Both the position numbers and the translations under genes were made by a program. The notes below the pieces were generated by a model that saw only the letters and a list, made by a program, of their open reading frames with translations, was not told where the DNA came from and searched no databases. This document shows, piece after piece, positions 24,364 to 64,000 of a stretch of 64,000 nucleotides of DNA. Source of the stretch: Beaufortia kweichowensis (lineage: Eukaryota; Chordata; Actinopteri; Cypriniformes; Gastromyzontidae); contig CM032803.1 of the NCBI GenBank assembly GCA_019155185.1, forward strand, positions 1,031,501 to 1,095,500. The letters run 5' to 3'. Each line of letters begins with the position of its first letter. The first letter of the stretch is position 1.

Positions 24364-27180
24364 ATGAAATGAGCACAGATTAAATTTCAATTTATTTTGA
24401 TAAGCCTGCTCATATAAAAACTACTATTTCCAAACACTACACATTTGAACCTCTATTTTTAAAGATATTCTGTAAAAAAGATTATAATAAATATTGCATA
24501 CTACATAGCTATCCCTTAGATTCATAATTACAGCAATAATGCCTTAACTCTGCAAGATTTATTCAGAACACTTATTTGATTAATGCATAGATATAAATTA
24601 ATACATTATTTTACTTTTATTCTTATTTGGGAATAAAGATAACTACCTTACATGTACTAAATTAACATCTTGCTTATATACTTAAAAGTATGTCCAAAAG
24701 TCTAAGAGAATTATATTTTTAACATTGTTAATATGACAAATTATTTCTATAGATTATATCAGTGACCTAACCATACACTTTAAAGTCTTAAAACATTTGC
24801 TTATTTAAATGATAGTTCAGGGTTATTGTTGTGCATTTGTTTGATTTAGGGATATGGATTATTTATTTAAGGAGTCTCACACTTCCCCCAATTATTTTTT
24901 GAGAAGAAGGTGTGTAAATGTTCTCTTGTTGAACTGAAAAGTGACTCTTACAATATGACTTTCCCCAGGGCCCCATTAACATTGTACTCAGTTGTTGATT
25001 ATCTCCTTGGGTTGCATCAAGGACAGTCCCAGGATAAGATCTGACCCGCTCATTCATCACACCAACAGCCCTGTCCACTTCTCGTGTTATTGAGTGCTTA
25101 CATGAAGATGAGCAATAAATGCAAAGACCTAAGTTGCTCTCCTGAGAATATACCCAATGCGTTTGGCTTCTGCTTTCTGGTGAATTGAGCTGAATTTTTC
25201 TGGGGAAAAGTGGGATGAAAAAAATGAATAATTTATTTGCGCCTACTAGTTTGGCTTTCATAAATGAACACCTCGCGCTTTTGTACAGCTAGTTTATTAC
25301 TGCTACTGTTTGAGACAGTCTTTTATTTAATAAATAAAGAAAAATGTTGTTTTTAATATCCTTCAGTCATAACCCTTTCGCAACATGGCGTTCTTTGGTT
25401 TGATTTATAGGGGGCAAACTGTGCCTTTGTAGGATCTAAGAAGATTTTCTAAATCTGCAGCCCATGACTGACAAACACAAAATGGGACTGTGATTTATAG
25501 CATACAGTGACACTCCTCCTGCCTCCCCTATGCAGTGTATCTTACCCAGTGCCGCCTGTATCACAGATACAGAAACTCTAATGGATTTCAATCATAGAGG
25601 AAATCACACAGATGCCTGTGAGATTGCTCCATGCCGTTTTCCCTCAATAAGCCCCAGGGATTCATAAACTAAGATTACACATCCCCACGACATGAAACTT
25701 TTACAAACGTTAGGCGTAAATCTGATCTGCAGGTGTCCTGAGACTTCTGATTATAAGACCTTGGATTATATGTGTGGAAGAAAGCAGAAATGAGAAGACA
25801 GTAAAAAAGATAGAGATGGAAACAGAGACATAGTGTTCAACGAAGGCCACCCTGCATGTGAATAATCAATAAAACTGAAGGTATCCCGAGGATATTTCTT
25901 TCGTTCTTTCAGTCGTTTATTCTTTCTTTCTCTCTTTCTTCCTTTACATCTTTAAATAAATGTGGGTATCCCACTGTGTTAACTCTCCTCATTGAAAATG
26001 CACGTTGTAAGATACAATAGCCAATCTTTCTGACATTTGCCTATTGGCCTCAGATTTTCTTTAGAAAAAATCTACTTAAACTGTCAGCATGTGTGCTGGG
26101 CTTAAGTGAATATGTCAAGCCACCACATTTGCTCAAATTGAAAAACCTTAAACTGTCTAAAGCCAGCTGCCATTTAAGTGGGGTGATGGTTTGTATCTGA
26201 GTAAAAAAAACATTTCCATCATCAGACTTGCTTGTTTGAAATAAGCAGTGGCATAAAATCTTGATAGAAACAGATTATAGCTGACAAGGACTTATTTGCT
26301 TGATGGGATTCGAAGAACATCTTCACGTGCAGTTACACTTGATACAAAGATTTGATTTCTTTAAATTTTGAATCTATATGAGACCATTATTTTATAACTT
26401 TGACTTTCTGTTTAAACATAATTACAGTATATTCAAATTGTATTGTTGCATGTTTTGAGATGTTTTAATATTTATTAGCCCAAACCTCTGTGAGAGTTAG
26501 AAACCAGGGCTAATCTATTAACAAATGAGGTGATATTAATCTGTATCTGCCATTTTATGAGTTAAACATTTTGTTTTCTTCTCAACAGACTCTCCAGACA
26601 AAGGGCTGCGCGCAGAGGTTGACAGCCCTAATTTATTGTCATTAGCCAAGAACGCAGACTTCTTTTCAAACTCATTAGCTGATAAAAAACACCTTGTGAT
26701 TCCCATTAAAACCTCCATCCGTCCTTCCTCATCACCCGTGCCTTTCTCCTTCACCGTGTATTTGCACAGCCACCAACAGCTGCCACGACAGGAAAATAAA
26801 TGATGGCTTTTACGTTTAACTGAGGGACACATTTGGGTCCAGCACTAATAGAGGATGGCTGTGATGTGTCGTACATTTTTTGATTTGTTGACAATTAAAG
26901 CATGCCGGAGTGACAAATTGGAGTTTCAACAATTTTAATGGAATGATTTGTATATTTATGTAGTAGATATTTTGTATTTTCCTAATTTTATGGCTAAAAT
27001 GAACGGAACAGTATAACTCTGAACAATCGTTCATAATAAATCAGTATGGAAATATGCAGATTTAATAGCCAGAATAGTGACAAATGTTAACAATTAAAAA
27101 ACATTTCTTGTGCTTTTGAGTGTAATGTTTATTTCCCTGTGGTAAATTATGCACCACAGTACAAAACGACTCATATTTCC
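24364..27180. other. Intergenic region between GLA and glra4, part 2
   Basis: AT-rich, with a short TTTC-rich patch near 25895-25945. I see no exon, RNA gene or clear element. Confidence 0.45.
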
Positions 27181-27194
27181 TGGTAGAATATCCA

Positions 27195-27833
27195 TTTATT
27201 CAAATTCAAAAGACAAAAGAAATACACATTTGTGCTATCTGCAGTCTTCAAACAACTCTGCATATGTACACTTTATACACTCATATATATATATATATTT
27301 ATAATCTCATTATATTTGTAAAACAGTACACCATCCCCTGCAACTGTACTTATGAATAGTAAACCCCAACCCCCTTCACAGCCCATTAGTTTAGCATTTT
27401 ATGGTGTAAAAAACACATTTATTTGAAGGTTTTTAAAAACATTCATTCAAGGATGCATCTTGTGTTAAAATTCAAGTTGATATTTTCAATCCCAAACAGA
27501 AATTCGTTCAGCTGATAATTCAAATGGAGCTGATGAAGTGAGGAAAACAGCACTGGCTATTAGTGCAATCCACTCAAATGATGATGTCAGAGAGGAGAGC
27601 CAGATCCTCCACAGCAGCATTTGCATCTATGAGCCGCCCACTGTCACTCTGAGTGGGCGCTTTATATTCTTTATGAAATCCAAAAGTCACACCTGAGCAC
27701 ATGGTTTTAGCACTGACGGCATTTCTGTGGTGAAAATGCCTTAGAAATACACTTGACAGCTGCTTTTTATTCAGATGAATGAAGATGAAGCAGTAAAGAT
27801 GAATAATTGGTGTAACCAGGTGAGATGGGCCCA
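27195..27833 (-). other. glra4: Probable glra4 3' untranslated region
   Basis: Sequence downstream of the glra4 stop on the minus strand. A minus-strand AATAAA at 27195-27200 could be the polyadenylation signal, which would give a 3' UTR of about 640 bases. The end is inferred. Confidence 0.4.
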
Positions 27834-56545
<28,712 letters not shown>

Positions 56546-56950
56546 TCTCTTGCTCAGTCCGTCTCTTTCAGACCGTTTGAAGAACTTACAGTCTACAAAA
56601 TTACCAAATCCAAAGAAGAGCAGGAAAAACTCGACAGTAACGCATTGTCTCGCGGAGTGATCCGAACCTGTCTGAGGAAACTTCTTTTGCCTTCTTCCTT
56701 GAAAAATCCACCACAGTATCCTCCCCTCAGATGCCAGTGAGAATAGGTGAGAGAGAAAGCATGTGTGCCTGTGTGTTTTGAAGAGAGTATGTGCCTTTCT
56801 CTTTCTTTCCCCCTCTTTTTTATGGCCAGCTGCTCGCTCTAGGAATTGTAACGGAGAGGATTTAAAGGGCCAGTAGCACATTTGAAGGCGGAGAGGCAGC
56901 GTGCGGAGAGCCCGCTGAGATGAGAAGAAGGCAGAGCTAGATCTGAGACT
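56546..56950 (-). promoter_or_regulatory. glra4: glra4 5' untranslated region and likely promoter
   Basis: Sequence upstream of the glra4 ATG (56545). It includes CpG-containing GCGTGCGGAGAGCCCGCTGA (56899-56918) and, on the minus strand, a TTTAAAT box near 56861-56867. The transcription start is not determined. Confidence 0.4.
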
Positions 56951-59900
56951 GAAGAATTTTTTTGGCTTTGTTTGTGCTGGCTTAGTTTTTTGATGTTGTT
57001 ATTGTTGTTATTTTATCTTTATCTTTCTTTTGGTGTGGAGGTGTAACTACTTCAAAGCTTTTCCCTATTGCACAGATGTGTGTGTACTTGAAGAAATAGC
57101 CAAAAGAAGAGCCAAAGACTGAAGAGAGAGTGAGGTGCTTATATCATGCTATGTTTGATATTAATAATGGAAAGCTGGTTTATAACGTGATATATATGAT
57201 GTAATAATGTTTGTCCACATCAGATAAATGTGGAGAGACGGGGTCAAATGCTAACTTAAAAATAAGCATTTGACATTTGGTCTCCATTTGATATATGTTC
57301 AGTCCTTGAACCTGCTAAAAGGTTTTACTTTTTTTACTATTTAAAGTCTTTAATTTCGTACTCTGTCCTGCATAAAACATCATTTTCAGTCCACTCTTAG
57401 ACGATAAAAAACACCCTGTTGAAAAGACAAAAATGAACCAGATTACTGTCAAACAAGCAAAGCTACTGGTCCATCACCAAACCAGTCTAAACCAGCTGGA
57501 AAATCTTATTCATCCTCTTTAAACTCAAGTTTAAAAAGCACACAAGATTTCACTCTGAATTAAGTAAAGCTTGAGTCATTCATCATCTACTGGATGACAC
57601 GGGCGAGACCACGTCTCCTAAACAGATAAAGGTCTTTTCAGATGAAACTGCCTTGGATTAAACCCTTACCTCCCAGCATCTGGCTTATGAAAGATGCATT
57701 AGATCCATTTAAGGATGAACAAGAAGTGTAAAGGCAATCAAAACAGAAGCCTTGCCCCCAGACCCTTTTACATTTCTTTGTTGTTATGACCATGAAATTC
57801 GTTGACTCAGAAAGCATTCATCCCTGGGTGAATTGAGCCAAAATGTCAGGCTCCTGCTGTCTATACTAAGATATGCATAACATTGAGCATATTAATATGG
57901 AACTGAAAGCTCTAGGGAATTAATTTAATCAGGTCTAGAGTAGTTTCCTGACGGTAGCAATTCAGTGTTTTTACTGTATGTAAGGATCATGGATAAGGGT
58001 TCGAATAGGGCACAGGACAGATTGGGGGAGCTGATGTTGCCAACATTGGCAAAGCACCTTTATGCTGAACTGACTCTCTGTTTTCCCTTGTGTATCGTGC
58101 TCATGTGACTGTAGTGTAGCTTGACACGGAGAGGTCCACAGGACCGCTGACCTGTAGTGCTGGAAATGCATCCGTCACCCTGCTGGGACCAAACAAAATG
58201 AGAGAGCACAGAAGTGGAAACCAAATATAGTCGAATATCAATATTCTCCGCTCCATTGGCTCGCATGTCTCGGCCACAAATCAAGTCGTTAAGTCACCCG
58301 TTTGCCCTGTTGCCCTTCAGAGATCTGTTACCATACTGAAGCAAACCCCAAAGAGCATTTACCCACTAATCTTCGTTTGATCCTCAAACGTGTATGCATA
58401 AAAATAAATATTTTTTAGTCATTTGAAATGCAAATAACCCTGCAAGAACAGAGTGAAAACAGCATCATAAAAAGGAACATAAAGCTTGTGAATGCCTAAA
58501 TACACAATGACCAAAGGGAATTTAGACTAATCGAATTTTTGTGCTGAGCTGTGTTTTACATCTTGACTAATCCGGCCCTTTATCCAGAAAACCCTTTTTG
58601 TCACAAGAGAAACCATAAAACTTGTTTGTAAGTGGTACACATAGCAACTAAGCTATCTGTATTGTCGCATTTCATCTACAGATGGCTGAATTACAGTGTC
58701 AAGTACCTGTAAAGACTCTTCTTGATCCCCAGTGACACTACAGCTAACATCAAGCTTCACTTCAAAATAAAAGGTTAGTCACTTTCTTCTTCTACAGGTA
58801 TTTAGACAAACTATCTTGTTTAAGCTGGGAGGATTGCAACATGGTAGCTGGTTTTTCTACGGTGCTTTTAATTGTTGTATCATTTTTTTTGTCAGCTGTA
58901 ACACACCAGACAGAATTTAAAGAATCTATACATTTGTGATTTCAGTTGATCTCACAAGTGTATTTATGTCAGCTTTGATATAGAGTGAAAAAAGTGAAAA
59001 AAAAAGTTGACATATAGAAGATCCGATTATGCTTAAAGGAACAGTTCAAAAAAAAAATTATTGTATTATTTACTCGTCCTCATGTCATGTCAAACCTGTA
59101 TGACTTTCTTGCTTCAGCAGAACACAGAAGAAGATATTTTGCAAAACGCTGGTAACCGGCACCCATTCACTTTCATAGTATGAACACAAGGTTCAATGGA
59201 AGTCAATGGGTGCCAGTAACCAGCGTTTTTTGTATCTTCTTTTGTACCACAAAAGAAAGAATCACATACAGGGTTTGAATGACATAAGGGTGAAAAAATT
59301 ATGACATCATTTTTATTTTTCCTCTTTAAATTAGAAAATGTGACGTCTGCTTAGCATAGATCTGAATGTGGCTTTGGGTGTCAAAGGGGTTTGTAAGGAA
59401 ATGTAGTATGTGCCTGCTCATATCTCAACTCCTCATGCATAAAGATGCAACTCTCCTCTTTAAATCCAATGGCAGTGGCCTTTATCAGCTCTCACACATG
59501 CCTTTTCATACATTTGTGATTAGACATTCACTCGCTGTGTTTAAATTACTTACAACTACATATAAATGTTAAAAGAGAGCTATTACGTTCTTAAGTACCT
59601 TATAAACAGTTGATAAGGTCAGGAATCCAAACCATACATAGTTAATTGGAGATAAAATGCATTACAAGACCAGAATATGTGAAAGTGGAAAACCATGTAG
59701 CAGTTTAAAATGAGAGGGTTAGACACTTTTAAATCTTTCTCCTACTATAGTCAGTATAAAGAAAGACCTTTAATACACCTTTTACAGCATGCGTTATGAT
59801 GAACTATACAGTACAGTAGTGCAAGATCAGACCTTTCATTTGTCAGTTCAGCATTATATCAGTCTTTGTCATGTTTTCACCTTCCAGCATTGTGAATAAT

Positions 59901-62900
59901 GCTTTGAATCAAAACATTTCATGCTTGCGCTGATATTTCTTTCTCTTGACTGACACATAATTACATTGAGATCTACAGTATGAAATCCAAGCAGGATGAT
60001 AACCTTTGTAGAAAGCCGTATCCACCAATCCCACGGTGGATTCTCTTTTGCACGTGTAGCGTTTCGTAAGCATTACTTTGATGTCCTGATGTTTGACATT
60101 TATGCATATGAACTGGAAGGAACATGTTTGTCGATGTGACCTTTTTTGTTGACCTTTCTGGCAGTGACCTGGGTGTCTGTTGTGTGTCGGGCTGTGATTG
60201 ACCCAAGCAACTGTGGCATGTTTGAATCCGGCCATTAACAGTAATAGCTGGACAAGCTAAATATGACATGAAAAGGTCACATTTTATGACAGACCTCCAG
60301 AAGGCTTTTTAGATGTATGGTACAAGTCAAGACAGTTTTTAGATGATGCAGTGAAATACTGGACCATCTCAATGTTTCACATATTTCTACTAGATTGGGC
60401 ACATCCTCATATTTACAGAAGCTGCTCTTTATGGTCACAGTTTAGACTATTGACAGCGGTACAGAAACCCGGTGACAGATAAGGAGTTAACAGCCACTAA
60501 ACATCTTTTCCTCACTTTTCCGTGGCTCATTTTGTGTGTTTCTCCACTTGATAATGCCGTCTTTCAAGCACAACTGGGCCAAGTTAGCGTGCCAATTCTG
60601 GCATCTCTGGCCCCCTCGTCCCTTTTAGTCCTGTTTACATTTTCCTCCACTTTTTCCTGTCTCAGCAATATCCTTTGTCAGAAATTTCTTTTAAAAAGGT
60701 TTACAGAAATCATTGTGTGGCATATAAAGATAAGGCAGTGCTCTTGTTTATTCTAGTATATTCCTCTCTCTTTATTTCGAGCCTTTGGCATCTCTCTGGC
60801 AACATCAAAGCACTAGGTGAGAGCAACTTTGAGCGGTTGCAGTGATGAGATGCAACTCTTATTGCTTTGTTCTCAGCATGTATAGAGTTTTACAGCACTG
60901 GAGGACGAGTATAAATCAACCAGCAGAGTTCTCTTAAAGGCCCGTTTGTCTTTCTGGTGCGCTTTATCTATTTGTCTCTCGTTCAGTTCAACGTACAGCT
61001 TACATTTATTCTTCACAACTAGCTTCCAAGCTTAGACATTTTACTTTAAAAGAAAAATGAATCCATTTTATATACAGTGATGAAACGAAACTGCAGGTTA
61101 CTGTAGACTTAGGATAAATTACTGTGTTATAAAAATACTTTAAGGTTTGGGCCACGTTCATTTGCTTGAACGCACCATCATGTCAAATTGTCAAGGTGTG
61201 GCAAGACGTAATTACTGGGGTATTCTTTTGTTTCTGGCTGTGCGGAAATCCTAGCGTACCAGTTTCGTTTGGGAACATTGTTCTGAACATTGAATCCTAT
61301 ACAGTAGATGGTTTTTATTTCTGCCTTCAGACAGCTGTTATTCACTTTATTATATTTATAAATATAAATATATTTATTATATTTTATATTTATTATATTT
61401 AATATTCTCTGATTTTTAGAAAAATCATATAAAATCACATTTTGTATTAAACAGATGTATTGCATTTGGCAGAAGCATGTAACTATATTTGGGCACTATA
61501 GTGCATTTAATCCATATATGTTTTTTTAGTAGTATGTGTCTGAACCCACAACCTTTAAGCATCTTTAACAATCTGTGTTTTTAAGGTTACAGAGCATTAT
61601 TTTAAAGACCATGGTACTTTCTGAGCTATGTTGATTTTTCCTTGGAGATCTTTATTATCGGTTGTATAATCTGGGTCTGTATGAGTAAGGGCCTGCAATG
61701 ACAAACGGCTGTCATGTTGTCATGTTTGTCAAGAAATGATGGTGTCCTTTTGCCATGTAAAGCATTTGAGTCCCCCAATGTCTGATGTATAAAAAAGAGA
61801 CATAAAATTGTGTCTCTAAATGAAATATAATGCGAGTCACACAACGTCTCAATCAAGCCTTGTTCTGTCTTTTTGCATGTACCGTACAAAGAACAGAGAA
61901 TCCCAATAGATATTCAGATACATGTATTTCTTGTCTTCTTCTTCTTAAAATTTCATGCACGTTTTCTAAATGATGTCAAAAGCTTGAAAACAATCAGCGT
62001 TATGAACTGTGATGCAGATCAAGGGTAAAATAACAGAGATATGTGGCCTAGTTAACATTATGTTTATGGATTTATGTGCGGTCTGAAGCGTTGAGGGGTT
62101 TAAAGTTCATTTGTTTGGCTGTGATTGTTATTGACGGAGGGAAGGAACAGTGCAGCACGAAAGTTGATGAGGTGCTACTAAACAGAAACTTAATAGGCAC
62201 ATTTGGGAATTACAGGAGAGTCTGTAAATTCATTCTGATAATAATTTCCCCAGGTTGACAAATCTGTCTCAGACAAAGGCTGAAGCCCAAATAATGGCCT
62301 TCAGATAAGTGTCTTAGTTTATACTGAAGACTTTTTCCACTAATGAATTTCATGGCTGAAGCTGATCCTAGACAAGATTTCTTCTTTTATTATGAGAGGC
62401 TAGTTCAATATAAGATGAGATTATTTTATTTTACGATAAAGGATTAAGTCTTAGTTTACTAAAGCGAATGAGTAGTTTACCCATAAAATGTTATAAATCT
62501 ATGGCATTTAGGATATAATACAGAATTTAGTCAGTTTTTTAGGATGAGAAAATGTATTTTATGTGCATGAGGCTAAATGTGGAGGATAGAGGAATATTAT
62601 TTATAGGTATGAGAAGGTGAGAAAATTGCTACTAAAATAACTATGGTGTTAGACGATACCTGGACCTGCTGTATTGTAATTGTTTAAAGTATGAATTATA
62701 ACATTAAACATCAACCACAGCTTTCAATTTTTCATGTGTCCCATCTAAGCAAAAGATTATTTTATTCATGACAGATGTGCTTTCGCTGCCAAAAAATTTC
62801 CTTTGTTAAAGTTAAGTTTTAACTTAACAAAACATGACCTTCGCTTGTCAAGTAAGAAACTATTTCTTCCAGACTTCATGTTGTATTAAGTTGGGATACT

Positions 62901-64000
62901 GTATAAATTATAATTTTGTATTTATTTTTGGCATGGCAACAACGTAGTATCTGATAAAACAACTTGTATAAATGAAAGATTAAAGCTTCTGCAACCCTTT
63001 TCATCTAAAAAACATTCAGTACCTCCAGTCTCACACAGACTTTGACCAATTCAGAGAATCAGCTAATGCACTTCTTTATACCTTTCAGAGTAGAAAAGGT
63101 TAAGCTTCATATGTACATTCTTGCACACTTTAGGGCACAGTTTATACTGTGGGGATTTCTCTCTTCAAACAGAAGTTTATATGCCTTTTAAGACTATTGA
63201 AGAGAATAAAATACAGCTTCTGAATGCTAAGCTTTGTTTTGACCAAGTGTACTTGTTTTTACCCGTCGTCAGCTATAGTTTGATTTATCGTTTGTTCAGT
63301 CATACAGAGTCATTATATTTTGATGTTAAAACCAGTTAATAGTGTGACTACTGATTTTGAGTATGAAAGGAGGAGAAATAATGAAACGTACCCAACACAA
63401 CCATAGTCCAGAATAATGAGCACTTAATTGATTTCATATTAATAATGTCTAGACGAGGACAGTCTATATTAGAGAAGGGTTAACCTTAAATATTTAGCAA
63501 AACTAACAATGTTGTATACAAACACCACCGGTTCAAGTTGTTTGTCATACACAATATGAAGTTCATCTGTGTTTTTCCTTATTGACAACTTGCAACTCGT
63601 GCTGTTGGAGAAGAAAACGACTCTGGGCATCCCACTGGAGCTTTCAACTATTGAAGCTTTTTTTAATACTGTATATTGGATATTGACTACACAAAGATGT
63701 CGAAACTGATAACTTCTTCCCTCTTTCTTTTCAGTAGACGCAGTGTAGCATTGAACGTGTAAATAAGCTCAAAACAGCTGCTGTTCAGAGACCCGTGCTG
63801 TCTAACATTCTGGTCTAACTTCATTGTTGAAGCAGACAGTCTCCAAACTCTCTAACAGCAGGCAACACATCACAAACTAATGTGGGTTAATTGCTTCCCA
63901 CCCTAGCTGGATAATTTATTAAGCCCTTTGCAACACAAGAAGTCTGGTGCTCCCAGGAGCTCCCGGCTCCTGGCATTGTGCAGTTTTGGGCTGAGCCACA
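56951..64000. other. Gene-free flank upstream of glra4
   Basis: Seven kilobases in which I see no supported exon on either strand. It holds an ACCAGC-type fragment (57465-57502) and a foldback element (59034-59312). It may contain distal regulatory sequence, which cannot be told from one sequence. Confidence 0.5.
59034..59312. repeat. Foldback miniature element with long inverted arms
   Basis: The left arm (CCTCATGTCATGTCAAACCT, GAACACAGAAGAAGATATTT, CGCTGGTAACCGGCACCCAT) is mirrored by the right arm (TGGGTGCCAGTAACCAGCG, TATCTTCTTTTGTACCACAA, GGGTTTGAATGACATAAGGG). The arms are about 130 bases each and imperfect. No coding capacity. Confidence 0.8.

Overview
The window is vertebrate nuclear DNA, most likely from a teleost and probably a cypriniform. 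It is AT-rich, its genes have many small exons with GT-AG introns, and it carries fish-type tRNA-derived SINE fragments, hAT-type miniature elements and long (GA/CT)n microsatellites. Four protein genes can be reconstructed exon by exon, all on the minus strand: a NIPA2-like magnesium transporter (588-2506), BTK (coding 3972-8366, predicted non-coding first exon near 11309-11405), GLA, alpha-galactosidase A (12609-15674), and the glycine receptor alpha-4 subunit gene glra4 (27834-56545). In each case the summed exon lengths are an exact multiple of three and the joined frame is open: 367, 628, 418 and 457 residues.

Layout. 1-3000 holds the NIPA2-like gene. 3000-3971 is intergenic plus the BTK 3' end. 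3972-11450 is BTK with a TATA-box promoter and PU.1/ETS-like sites. 11450-15800 is the GLA 3' end, the gene and a GC-richer promoter with a perfect palindromic CRE. 15800-27200 is about 11 kb without a recognisable gene; it holds a LINE 3' fragment with an 18-bp target-site duplication, SINE and foldback fragments and a (GA)n tract. 27200-57000 is glra4. Its 15.8-kb first intron and its other introns hold most of the microsatellites, a hAT element that still encodes a BED zinc finger, a tandem duplication and a hAT-type miniature element placed 12 bp from a splice donor. 57000-64000 shows no gene.

The genes are not an operon and do not share one pathway: Mg2+ transport, B-cell kinase signalling, lysosomal glycolipid breakdown and inhibitory neurotransmission. 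What links them is conserved synteny. The BTK-GLA neighbourhood corresponds to human Xq22, but no RPL36A is seen between BTK and GLA. No undescribed multi-gene system was found. The best leads are the transposon at the glra4 splice donor, an unexplained first-exon-like block on the opposite strand inside a glra4 intron, and small coding-like fragments in glra4 introns.
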